A stretch of DNA of 15,615 bases from Microcystis aeruginosa W13-11. Lineage in GTDB: Bacteria; Cyanobacteriota; Cyanobacteriia; Cyanobacteriales; Microcystaceae. The stretch lies in NCBI GenBank assembly GCA_009995705.1, contig JAADBR010000104.1, forward strand, positions 1 through 15,615. Direction: 5' to 3'. Position numbers and translations under genes: made by a program. Each line of letters opens with the position of its first letter. The first letter of the stretch is position 1. The notes under the pieces are model-generated. The model was not told the DNA's origin, made no database searches, and saw only the letters and a list, made by a program, of their open reading frames with translations. This document shows positions 1 to 6,029 of this stretch, piece after piece.

Positions 1-16
1 ATTAGAACCTCCCACC

Positions 17-172
17 TTATGTAAGTTTTCGTTCAAGTGAAACCAGATGTTCTCTAAGGGCCAATTCAATAGCTTCAAAGTCTTTCAACTGTTCTTGAGG
101 AGTATTTCTGACAAAGATTTTGCCGATAGCTTGCAGATGTTCTTGTAATTGCAGTTCTTCTTGAGCATTCAT
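17..172 (-). CDS. Small hypothetical protein, 51 aa
   Basis: An ATG at 172 opens a 51-codon frame ending in TAA at 17-19. It begins MNAQEELQLQEHLQAIGKIF and continues with a TP-EQLKDFE-IE segment, so it is polar and predicted mostly helical, with no signal peptide or membrane segment. The codon pattern looks like real coding sequence. Only a weak AGG lies upstream as ribosome binding site. I do not recognise a characterised family. From memory the pattern recalls short N-terminal segments of some cyanobacterial ISKra4-like transposases, so it could be a free-standing small protein or a transposase relic; this is uncertain. Its promoter would lie in 173-240. Confidence 0.45.
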   Translation of the reverse strand: MNAQEELQLQEHLQAIGKIFVRNTPQEQLKDFEAIELALREHLVSLERKLT

Positions 173-276
173 GATGCCTATTCATGGTATAGTTGGTTTA
201 GGGCTAATTATCCTCTATCTCCCTCTTCCTAGCCATCAGCATTTATACTCATTACATATGTGGGATGCTTCCGAGG

Positions 277-364
277 GAGTGGAAGGAACCACAGAGACGC
301 AGAGGACACAAAGATTGATCGCTTCTATAGTAAGTTAAACGGATCACACAAAGAATAAGAGAGC
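277..364 (+). repeat. Dispersed ~88-bp repeat, copy 1
   Basis: Beginning GAGTGGAAGGAACCACAGAG, this segment matches 5857-5943 with one single-base gap and scattered substitutions; both ends (first 24 and last 21 bases) are almost identical. Neither copy lies in a gene. It has no obvious terminal inverted repeats, so it resembles a decayed dispersed intergenic repeat rather than a transposon. Confidence 0.75.
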
Positions 365-365
365 T

Positions 366-394
366 ATACTCAAAAAATGTTGCTCAAATTGTCT
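366..394 (+). repeat. 29-bp direct repeat, copy 1
   Basis: This segment matches 512-540 at 27 of 29 positions. It begins two bases after the dispersed repeat ends (364). The second copy forms codons 2-11 of the exported protein at 508-840, so this upstream copy looks like a duplicated fragment of that gene's 5' end. Confidence 0.7.
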
Positions 395-507
395 GATCAG
401 TTATCTATCGGTAAACAGTTCTTATTTCACTGATTACTGATAACTGAAAAGCCTGTAACTTTCTCACCACCAAAAACAAGATAATTTTCTGAGGAGTTAG
501 TTAGATT

Positions 508-840
508 ATGAATACTCAAAAAATGTTGATCAAATCGTCTTTATCTCTAGCTACTATTTTATTAGTCGGGGCTGATTTTAATCCGCAAGTGTTAGCTCAA
601 AGCTTGAACCCCAGTCAGCCGGATTATCAAAAAAATGAACGTAGTTCCGATGGCAGGGATGCTCTCGGTGGTTTTGATCCTCTAGACTTGATTCATAATA
701 GTAATTTTCGCCGTAGCCGGGACGGATCGGAGTTTCAGGAAGATACTCGCAATAATATCAACGAAGCGGCCGAGGAGTTTAAACGCAAGCAAAGAGAACA
801 ATTGGAAAATCTGCAAAATCCTGCCCCAGAAACCAAATAA
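508..840 (+). CDS. Small exported protein of unknown function, 110 aa
   Basis: The first ~31 residues are a typical Sec signal peptide: charged MNTQKMLIKSS, a hydrophobic stretch LSLATILLVGADF, and a VLA-QS site predicted to be cleaved around residues 30-31. The mature part of ~80 residues is polar, with a Gly/Asp-rich DALGGFDPLDLIH segment and a charged C-terminal helix EEFKRKQREQLENLQN. It has no cysteines, lipobox or membrane anchor, so a soluble periplasmic or lumenal protein is likely. The ATG at 508 follows GAGGAG at 491-496. I recognise no characterised family. Codons 2-11 lie in the second copy of a 29-bp repeat whose first copy is 146 bp upstream. Confidence 0.7.
   Translation: MNTQKMLIKSSLSLATILLVGADFNPQVLAQSLNPSQPDYQKNERSSDGRDALGGFDPLDLIHNSNFRRSRDGSEFQEDTRNNINEAAEEFKRKQREQLENLQNPAPETK
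512..540 (+). repeat. 29-bp direct repeat, copy 2 (inside CDS)
   Basis: This is the in-gene copy of the 366-394 repeat, differing at two positions. It starts within the codon after the ATG and encodes NTQKMLIKSS. Confidence 0.7.
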
Positions 841-888
841 AACTCCTTTTTTGAGTAGTTAGACACAATTAATTGCACATATCTAACT

Positions 889-1090
889 AGGGTCTGCTGA
901 AAAAGTTTTTCGTGGGGGCAGGGTTTGTGGTGTAGGGTTTTACCCATTTTCATATGGTAAATTACCTAATTTTCAGGGAAAAAGTCCAGGAATTTCCCCC
1001 CCGATCTCTCGAAAGGCTGGCACTTTTTGATTTTCAAAAAGCCTAAAAGTTTTACCCAGCAAAGTTTTTAGATTTATTCAGCAAGCCCCA
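889..1090. mobile_element. MITE-like element, ~200 bp
   Basis: The left end GGGTCTGCTGAAAAA (890-904) is matched in inverted orientation by the right end at ~1075-1089, which reads GGGCTTGCTGAATAA on the minus strand: 13 of 15 positions agree. No open frame of useful size lies inside, so this is a non-autonomous element or an insertion-sequence remnant. A clear target duplication is not visible. A nearly identical left end occurs alone at 10890-10912. It sits between the exported-protein gene and the promoter region of petP. Confidence 0.6.
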
Positions 1091-1119
1091 GCTACCTTTT
1101 GCCTATCTTAAGCAAGAAG

Positions 1120-1147
1120 TTGATTTTGTTCAATGTCCTAGTATATA
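1120..1147 (+). promoter_or_regulatory. Putative promoter of the petP-get3d-chlG unit
   Basis: TTGATT at 1120-1125 and TATATA at 1142-1147 are separated by 16 bp, close to the sigma-70 consensus. Transcription would start near 1155, giving a leader of ~120 nt before the petP ATG. It lies just downstream of the MITE-like element. Confidence 0.4.
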
Positions 1148-1277
1148 TGATCGCTGAGTGCAGATGATCTTAGAAAGACTAATGACCGAAGATCATTGGG
1201 GGGTTTATCTTAGACGAATTTATATTAAACTTAGGATTGGTTTATTGAATTATCGTCTTGTTAAAACTGTGGAAGTA

Positions 1278-1469
1278 ATGGAAATCGGGCAAAAAGTCAA
1301 GGTCTGTCGCTTAAGAGACCGCGTTAACTCGGACGTAGCGGGTAAATTGGGTAAAGTGGGTGTCATCAAAAATTTTAAGATGACCGATGGCAGCGGTGTT
1401 GGTGCTGTTGTCCAGTTCGATGATAAGACCGCTACTTGGTTTTTTGAGGATGAACTCAAACTCATCTAG
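1278..1469 (+). CDS. petP: Cytochrome b6f complex subunit PetP (DUF2862 family)
   Basis: This 63-residue protein starting MEIGQKVKVCRLRDRV matches the cyanobacterial PetP/DUF2862 family, known as a small peripheral subunit of the cytochrome b6f complex on the cytoplasmic side, with an SH3-like beta barrel. Conserved blocks visible are IGQKVKV, KMTDGSGVG (34-42), QFDDK and TWFFEDE at the end. The frame is open further upstream to a GTG at 1158, but those 40 extra residues are unlike the family and would begin almost at the predicted transcription start, so the ATG at 1278 is preferred. It has no membrane segment. The 22-bp gap to the next gene suggests co-transcription with get3d and chlG. The assignment rests on family pattern recalled from memory, not on a search. 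Confidence 0.75.
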   Translation: MEIGQKVKVCRLRDRVNSDVAGKLGKVGVIKNFKMTDGSGVGAVVQFDDKTATWFFEDELKLI

Positions 1470-1491
1470 ATATAACGCTTAGGAATTAATT

Positions 1492-2568
1492 ATGTCCTTA
1501 ATTTTGACCTTTTTGGGCAAGGGGGGTAGCGGCCGCAGTACAATAGCGATCGCTTCGGCAAAGAAAATGGCTGGTCTGGGGTCAAAAGTTCTCTTGATCG
1601 GTCAGGATCCCAGTCCTGCTTGGGGATTACTCCTCAAGGCCTCCCCTAGCTCCTCCGTCACGGAAATTGCCCCGAATCTCTCGGTTATCCAGCTTAGTAG
1701 TACCCAATTACTAGAAAAAAGTTGGGAAGAAGTCAAGGAATTAGAAAAGCAGTATTTGCGTTCTCCCACCTTGAAAAATGTTTATGGTCAAGAGTTGGGC
1801 GTTTTACCCGGAATGGACCAAGCTCTAGCCTTAAATTTCCTGCGGGAACAGGATAAAAGCGGAAATTACGATGTCATCATCTACGACGGCAGCGGAGATA
1901 TAAACAGTCTGCGAATGTTGGCGATTCCAGAGGTGGGCAGCTGGTATTCACGGCGTTTTCGGCAGGTTTTCAGCGATTCTGAGATTGGTCGCACCCTTTC
2001 TCCCTTTTTCCAACCAATCGCCGCTGCCGTGCTGAATTTCTCCTTTAATACCAACGATTTAGGGCAAAAGGGCGATAATAACATCCTAGACGAGGGACGT
2101 TCCGCTTTAGCCGATCCCCGGCGAGTTTTAGCCTATCTAGTCACCAATGACGATCCAATTGCGATCGCAAATGCCAAATATCTTTGGGGTGGGGCGCAGC
2201 AAATCGGTTTAAATGTGGGGGGAGTGATTTTTAATCGCTGTCAGAGTGCCACGGAGGATTTTGCCCCACTGCCGGCGGCAATTTTACCCGACCGTCAAGG
2301 AGAAGATTGGCAGGAGTTAATCGCCGAGTTACCCAATTTTCTCACGGTGCAGCCGGCCAAACCGTTAATAATCGATACGGCAGCCGGTCAGGTCAAGGTT
2401 TATTTACCCGGATTCGAGAAAAAACAGGTAAAACTGACGCAATCGGGTCCAGAATTAACCATCGAAGCCGGGGATCAACGGCGTAATATTGATGTACCAC
2501 CGCCTCTAACCGGACGAGCGGTAAAAGGGGCCAAATTCCAAGAAGGTTACTTAATTATTTCTTTTTAA
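1492..2568 (+). CDS. get3d: Get3d-type ArsA/GET3-family ATPase
   Basis: A 358-aa member of the ArsA/Get3 group of SIMIBI ATPases, which couple ATP hydrolysis to handling of membrane proteins in the Get3 branch. The deviant P-loop is GKGGSGRST at 9-17, with the signature lysine K10 and arginine R15 where Get3 normally has the second P-loop lysine. A switch-I-like GQDPSPAW is at 37-44 and a switch-II-like YDGSGD at 131-136. Residues ~290-358 form a beta-rich module (VKVYLPGFEKKQVKL...LTIEAG...GYLIISF) resembling an alpha-crystallin domain, the hallmark of the Get3d clade of cyanobacteria and plastids. Arsenite-pump cysteines are not evident, so arsenic transport is unlikely. AGGAAT at 1481-1486 precedes the ATG; chlG starts 6 bp after the stop. 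Its clients are unknown. Confidence 0.8.
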   Translation: MSLILTFLGKGGSGRSTIAIASAKKMAGLGSKVLLIGQDPSPAWGLLLKASPSSSVTEIAPNLSVIQLSSTQLLEKSWEEVKELEKQYLRSPTLKNVYGQELGVLPGMDQALALNFLREQDKSGNYDVIIYDGSGDINSLRMLAIPEVGSWYSRRFRQVFSDSEIGRTLSPFFQPIAAAVLNFSFNTNDLGQKGDNNILDEGRSALADPRRVLAYLVTNDDPIAIANAKYLWGGAQQIGLNVGGVIFNRCQSATEDFAPLPAAILPDRQGEDWQELIAELPNFLTVQPAKPLIIDTAAGQVKVYLPGFEKKQVKLTQSGPELTIEAGDQRRNIDVPPPLTGRAVKGAKFQEGYLIISF

Positions 2569-2574
2569 GGGATT

Positions 2575-3564
2575 ATGTCAAACACCGAGATAGAAAACAA
2601 GGATAATCGAGGCGCAAAAACTCGCCAATTATTGGGCATGAAAGGGGCCTCATCGGCAGCAACTTCCCTCTGGAAAATCCGCTTACAATTGATGAAGCCG
2701 ATCACTTGGATTCCCCTGATTTGGGGGGTTGTCTGTGGGGCAGCTTCATCAGGGAATTACACTTGGTCTTTAGAAGATGTCTTAAAAGCAGCCACCTGTA
2801 TGTTACTTTCCGGTCCATTGATGACTGGTTATACCCAAACTTTAAATGATTTTTACGATCGAGAAATCGATGCAATTAATGAACCCTACCGTCCGATTCC
2901 TTCGGGGGTAATTTCTATTCCGCAAGTGGTCAGCCAGATTTTGGTTTTATTAGCAGCTGGGTTAGGAATATCTTATCTTCTCGATCGCTGGGCCGGTCAT
3001 GATTTCCCGATTATGCTCTGTTTAACCCTATTTGGTTCTTTTATTGCCTATATTTATTCAGCGCCACCTTTAAAATTAAAACAAAATGGTTGGCTGGGTA
3101 ATTATGCCCTCGGTGCTAGTTATATAGCATTACCTTGGTGGGCAGGTCACGCCCTTTTTGGTCAGTTAAATTGGACAATTATGCTCCTAACCCTCATCTA
3201 TAGTCTGGCGGGTTTAGGCATTGCCGTGGTTAACGACTTTAAAAGTGTGGAGGGTGACGAAAAATTAGGCTTAAAATCCTTGCCAGTTATGTTTGGAATT
3301 ACGACTGCTGCTTGGATTTGTGTGATTATGATCGATGTTTTTCAAGCGGGAATTGCTGGCTATCTGATTAGTATTCATCAGAATCTTTATGCCGCTATTT
3401 TACTGTTATTAATTATCCCTCAGATCACTTTCCAAGATATGTATTTTCTGCGGGATCCGCTCAAAAATGATGTCAAATATCAAGCCAGCGCCCAGCCTTT
3501 TCTAGTGTTAGGAATGTTGGTGACAGGTTTGGCTTTAGGTCAGGGGATACTCGGAAGATTGTAG
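2575..3564 (+). CDS. chlG: Chlorophyll synthase ChlG
   Basis: A UbiA-superfamily prenyltransferase of 329 aa that esterifies chlorophyllide a with geranylgeranyl or phytyl diphosphate, the last step of chlorophyll a synthesis, in the thylakoid membrane. Both Asp-rich diphosphate/Mg-binding motifs are present: NDFYDREID (91-99) and NDFKSVEGD (220-228). The flanking RPIPSG (106-111) and the block after the second motif, LGLKSLPVMFG, are typical of ChlG. About eight or nine hydrophobic segments fit the family's multi-pass topology, and the length is normal. The start lies 6 bp after the get3d stop, so translation is probably coupled. A strong hairpin at 3682-3702 closes the unit. In Synechocystis, ChlG is known to form a complex with HliD, Ycf39 and YidC; an hliD-like gene lies 1.1 kb downstream here. 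Confidence 0.96.
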   Translation: MSNTEIENKDNRGAKTRQLLGMKGASSAATSLWKIRLQLMKPITWIPLIWGVVCGAASSGNYTWSLEDVLKAATCMLLSGPLMTGYTQTLNDFYDREIDAINEPYRPIPSGVISIPQVVSQILVLLAAGLGISYLLDRWAGHDFPIMLCLTLFGSFIAYIYSAPPLKLKQNGWLGNYALGASYIALPWWAGHALFGQLNWTIMLLTLIYSLAGLGIAVVNDFKSVEGDEKLGLKSLPVMFGITTAAWICVIMIDVFQAGIAGYLISIHQNLYAAILLLLIIPQITFQDMYFLRDPLKNDVKYQASAQPFLVLGMLVTGLALGQGILGRL

Positions 3565-3893
3565 TTAATAAAAACAGGAAATATCCAGTTTATGGGACAT
3601 AATCGCCTTAAATTGGGCTTCTGTTTACGGTAACTTGATCCGTCAAGAGGGGTGAAAATAGATTTTCGGTTCGATCCCCCCACCCCCCTTAATCAGGGGG
3701 GTATCTGACAATTTTTAACACCTACCTACTTAGCTCGATCCCTAGTCTTTTCGTTACAATCAAGAGGGAATCGATGCCGGGGGAAAAATTTACCTTTTTT
3801 TCTTCCCTCCGATTCGCCATTCTTGACGAACTAATCAAGAATAGTTCCTGTTTAACAAGATTGATTGAGACAAGTATCTCGCACCCTATCACC
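3565..3893. other. Intergenic region between chlG and the BI-1 family gene
   Basis: These 329 bases hold a short hairpin CTTGA-TCCG-TCAAG and the strong C/G hairpin at 3682-3702. The rest (3703-3893) must contain the promoter and leader of the next gene. The reading frame of that gene is open back to an ATG at 3774, but no independent gene is apparent. Confidence 0.5.
3682..3702 (+). terminator. Likely terminator of the petP-get3d-chlG unit
   Basis: ACCCCCCT and AGGGGGGT form a perfect 8-bp stem around the 5-nt loop TAATC, followed within ~10 bases by ATTTTT at 3711-3716. It lies 118 bp after the chlG stop. C/G hairpins of this type recur in cyanobacterial intergenic regions, so it could also be a dispersed hairpin repeat acting as a terminator. 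Confidence 0.55.
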
Positions 3894-4622
3894 ATGAGTA
3901 ATACCAGTAATTTTCGCCAAGCTTTACGCGAGGCTAAAAGCCAAGCACTTATCGGCCCCAATGTTATCCCCAAGGCCCTGCCCTATCTCGGTGGTGGTCT
4001 AATTTTAACTGCGGTGGGAACCTATGGCGGTTTAGGTGTGATCCAATCCTATCCCCAGATTTTCTTCCCGACTTTCTTTGTCGCTCTGATTGCCGAGATT
4101 ATTTTATTTTTTGTCGCGCGTAATACTGCGGAAAGAGGCAATACAGGCACTGCTCTGCCCCTGCTGACTCTCTATAGTCTTCTTTCTGGCTATACTCTCA
4201 GTGGAATCGTCTATGTGGCCTTAGGTACTTCCGGTGTTGGTTTGCGAGGAGTGGCAATTGCTGCCCTCGGTTGCGGCATCGCTTTTGTCTTGGGACGGAA
4301 TATCGGCTCGAATCTGTCGGAAAAAGATGGTTTGGCACTGACTCAAACCGTTAGCATCGGTATTCTCGCTCTCTTTATTGTTCTCATTGGTCAGCTAATT
4401 TTCTTTATCTTTACTGGTGCTAATCCCGCCTGGTTAGAAATCGCTATTTCTGGCATCGGGGTTTTCTTGTTTGCCGGCTCGGCAGTGGTGGACTTTTACA
4501 TCTTGCCCCGTACCTACAGAGATGAACAGTATCTCAGTGCTGCTTTATCGATGTATTTGACCTATATCAACCTATTTATCTTTATTCTGCGCCTTTTAAT
4601 CGCTCTTAACGGTCGAGATTAG
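3894..4622 (+). CDS. Bax inhibitor-1 (TMBIM) family membrane protein
   Basis: A 242-aa integral membrane protein with a hydrophilic N-terminus of ~25 residues, then about seven hydrophobic segments, matching the BI-1/YccA-type topology. Family-like features are a Gly-rich first helix, [13 protein letters not shown] in the middle, and the C-terminal [15 protein letters not shown], which corresponds to the conserved last BI-1 helix. Bacterial relatives are proposed calcium-leak channels or modulators of membrane proteolysis; the cyanobacterial function is not established. I chose the ATG at 3894 because [15 protein letters not shown] fits a typical short cytoplasmic lead. An ATG at 3774 would add 40 residues unlike the family. 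No strong Shine-Dalgarno is visible. It lies in the same direction as chlG but is probably transcribed separately. Confidence 0.8.
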   Translation: MSNTSNFRQALREAKSQALIGPNVIPKALPYLGGGLILTAVGTYGGLGVIQSYPQIFFPTFFVALIAEIILFFVARNTAERGNTGTALPLLTLYSLLSGYTLSGIVYVALGTSGVGLRGVAIAALGCGIAFVLGRNIGSNLSEKDGLALTQTVSIGILALFIVLIGQLIFFIFTGANPAWLEIAISGIGVFLFAGSAVVDFYILPRTYRDEQYLSAALSMYLTYINLFIFILRLLIALNGRD

Positions 4623-4634
4623 GGCAAATAGGGA

Positions 4635-4671
4635 GGAGTTAGAAATTAGTTACAACCTAACTTCTAACTCC
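4635..4671. terminator. Hairpin between the BI-1 family gene and hliD
   Basis: GGAGTTAGAA and TTCTAACTCC pair perfectly over 10 bp, and TTAG/CTAA can extend the stem inside. No U-run follows on the plus strand, so it may be an mRNA-stabilising or attenuating structure rather than a classical terminator. It begins 13 bp after the BI-1 gene stop and ends 40 bp before hliD. Confidence 0.4.
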
Positions 4672-4677
4672 GCTAGA

Positions 4678-4695
4678 ATAGTAAAGAAATGTAAA
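4678..4695 (-). promoter_or_regulatory. HLR1-like (RpaB-type) motif upstream of hliD
   Basis: Read on the minus strand this is TTTACATTTCTTTACTAT, which fits the HLR1 pattern (G/T)TTACA(T/A)(T/A)NN(G/T)TTACA(T/A)(T/A) at all but one defined position. Another TTTACA follows nearby at 4702-4707. RpaB binding to HLR1 is known to control high-light genes including hli genes. The position, 15-32 bp before the ATG, would fit repression better than activation. The assignment is by eye. Confidence 0.35.
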
Positions 4696-4710
4696 CGGAC
4701 TGTAAAGATC

Positions 4711-4881
4711 ATGACTGAACCACAACCGACTCAAACCCCCAAATTAGAAGATCCCAAATTTGGCTTTAATGACTATGCCGAGCGCCTCAACGGTAGAGCC
4801 GCTATGATTGGTTTTGTGATCACCCTGTTGATCGAGTATCTCACTGGCCAAGGTCTGTTATCTTGGTTAGGGTTACAGTAA
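4711..4881 (+). CDS. hliD: High-light-inducible protein, HliD/ScpE type
   Basis: This 56-aa single-helix protein is easily missed because of its size. It contains the chlorophyll a/b-binding signature [12 protein letters not shown] at 24-35 (E24, N27 and R29 being the pigment-binding residues), followed by one membrane helix to ~residue 44 and the tail LLSWLGLQ. The N-terminus with [12 protein letters not shown] closely resembles Synechocystis HliD as I recall it, including the WLGL ending. HliD binds chlorophyll and carotenoid, protects new photosystem II subunits, and associates with ChlG. The ATG at 4711 has no clear Shine-Dalgarno. A triplet of TTTAC-type motifs lies just upstream on the minus strand, consistent with RpaB control. 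The HliD rather than HliA/B/C label is less certain than the family. Confidence 0.85.
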   Translation: MTEPQPTQTPKLEDPKFGFNDYAERLNGRAAMIGFVITLLIEYLTGQGLLSWLGLQ

Positions 4882-4932
4882 TTTTTTAGGCTTGTTTAGG
4901 CATTCTAGGGGAAATAGAGCCTTGAGTGTTAG

Positions 4933-5648
4933 TTAACGCATACAGGCTTCATGATTTTCCCCGTAGAATCCTTGCAAGACCGAATCACCTCGCTGTTGTG
5001 GTGTGCCGTGGGAGCGATTAGGAGCTTCAAAATCGCCCACTTCCGAGGCCGCTTCCGCTAGAAGTTTTCCTGCTATCATATAATCCTGTTTGGATAAACT
5101 TCTTGCTTCGGTAAATAACCAGGAAAGGGTATCTCCCGCTAGACAATCGGCCTGTAATTCAATGCCGATGCTCATTCCACCTTCATCGATGCCACCGATA
5201 CCCCGATTCCACTGAACAGCGTGAGCGGCCTCGTGAGCGACGGCGTAAAGGGGAAATAGGGGATTATCACTAATGCGAGTGACTTGCTGGAGATTGACGT
5301 AAACTGTATTATCTACAGTGCAGAAAGCCGCTAGGGAAATTACCCCGCAGGGAGTGGTTATCGGGCTATAGCGGTATGCAGTCGAATGAGGTATACTGCA
5401 ACAAGCTATAAGTCAGTCTAGGCAAGACTTTGTCTGTATCTCACTCAAGCGAATACCGCTATATTACTTAACAAATACTTAAAATTGATCTGGTGTAATT
5501 GAGCCGTATATTCAATTACCGCTTCTAGGGCATCCGTAATATCGTCTGCTTGCGCTCTCTGGGCTAGAGGGGATAAAATCAAGAGGGAACTACAGGAAAC
5601 AGCAGATATCAGGGATAATAAACGTTTACGGCCAGAGTTAGGTTTCAT
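4933..5648 (-). pseudogene. Secreted neutral zinc metallopeptidase (PF04228/YpfJ type), interrupted by a MITE
   Basis: The 5' part (5648 to ~5464) encodes a signal peptide, MKPNSGRKRLLSLISAVSCS... to AQADD. The 3' part encodes the peptidase body: AFCTVDNTVYVN, the zinc motif HEAAHAVQ (HEAAH codons at 5221-5235), ELQADCLAG just after 5175, SHGTPQQR and a C-terminal GFYGENHEAC. These match the YpfJ-like neutral zinc metallopeptidases. A ~93-bp element with a TA duplication separates the halves. Removing 95 bp joins ...KYLLSN directly to SPITTPCGVISL... in one frame of 206 codons plus stop. As it stands, the N-terminal product stops at NIAVFA inside the element (TGA near 5445). The catalytic half is open back to a TGA at ~5413-5415 with a usable ATG at 5175, but starting there would lose HEAAH. 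So the gene is almost certainly inactive. The break appears recent because no other damage is seen. Confidence 0.88.
5367..5463. mobile_element. ~93-bp MITE inserted in the metallopeptidase gene
   Basis: TATAGCGGTAT (5367-5377) and ATACCGCTATA (5453-5463) are perfect 11-bp inverted ends, including a flanking TA on each side that is best read as a target duplication (element 5369-5461). Weaker inverted similarity continues inward to ~25 bp. Inside there is no coding sequence. TA-specific insertion is the habit of the IS630/Tc1-mariner group, so it was probably moved by such a transposase encoded elsewhere. The host gene frame is restored by deleting element plus one TA, which proves the boundaries. 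Confidence 0.88.
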
Positions 5649-6029
5649 GAAGTTTAATTGATCTGAATTAGCCTACCGCTACGATCACAATTCTAAAGGC
5701 TATATCTAAGACTTCCAGAGAAAATACAGAATTTACGCAGCTTTTGATCGAAGTTTACAGAATTTCTGGTCAAGGTTAGGGATAATTTTCCCCTGCTATG
5801 ACTCTCTTAGGTTTGGTGGGTAAAATGTATTCTAAGATACAGTCCTGCTGGCGAGCGAGTGGAAGGAACCACAGAGACGCAAAGGACACAGAGATCGATC
5901 ACTACTATATAAGTCAAACTTATCACACAAAGAATAAGAGAGCCCTGCTATCTTTAAAAAAGAAGTTCTTTTCTTGTGCAATTAACTCACCCTGGAGTCG
6001 GACGGGGATAGCGGCTAGGGGATCATTGA
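5649..6029. other. Intergenic region with a dispersed repeat
   Basis: These 381 bases lie upstream of the broken metallopeptidase gene and downstream of acsF (both minus strand). They contain copy 2 of the 88-bp repeat (5857-5943). A plus-strand frame from 5798 runs through the repeat and into the end of acsF and is not a credible gene. No terminator for acsF is obvious. Confidence 0.5.
5857..5943 (+). repeat. Dispersed ~88-bp repeat, copy 2
   Basis: This is the partner of 277-364, in the same orientation, sharing GAGTGGAAGGAACCACAGAG at the start and ATCACACAAAGAATAAGAGA near the end. One base is missing in the middle and about a dozen positions differ. Confidence 0.75.

Larger units (their letters stand above)
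173..507. other. Intergenic stretch rich in repeats
   Basis: No convincing gene is seen in these 335 bases. They hold one copy of an 88-bp dispersed repeat (277-364), the upstream copy of a 29-bp direct repeat (366-394), and an inverted repeat CAGTTATC (398-405) / GATAACTG (439-446). They also supply the leader of the exported protein that follows, with GAGGAG at 491-496. Confidence 0.6.

Noticed and set aside
1158..1277. N-terminal extension of PetP from a GTG
   Set aside because: The 40 residues are unlike the family and would start at the predicted transcription start; the internal ATG at 1278 gives a normal-length PetP.
3774..3893. 40-residue extension of the BI-1 family protein
   Set aside because: It is not family-like, and the ATG at 3894 gives the expected short hydrophilic lead.
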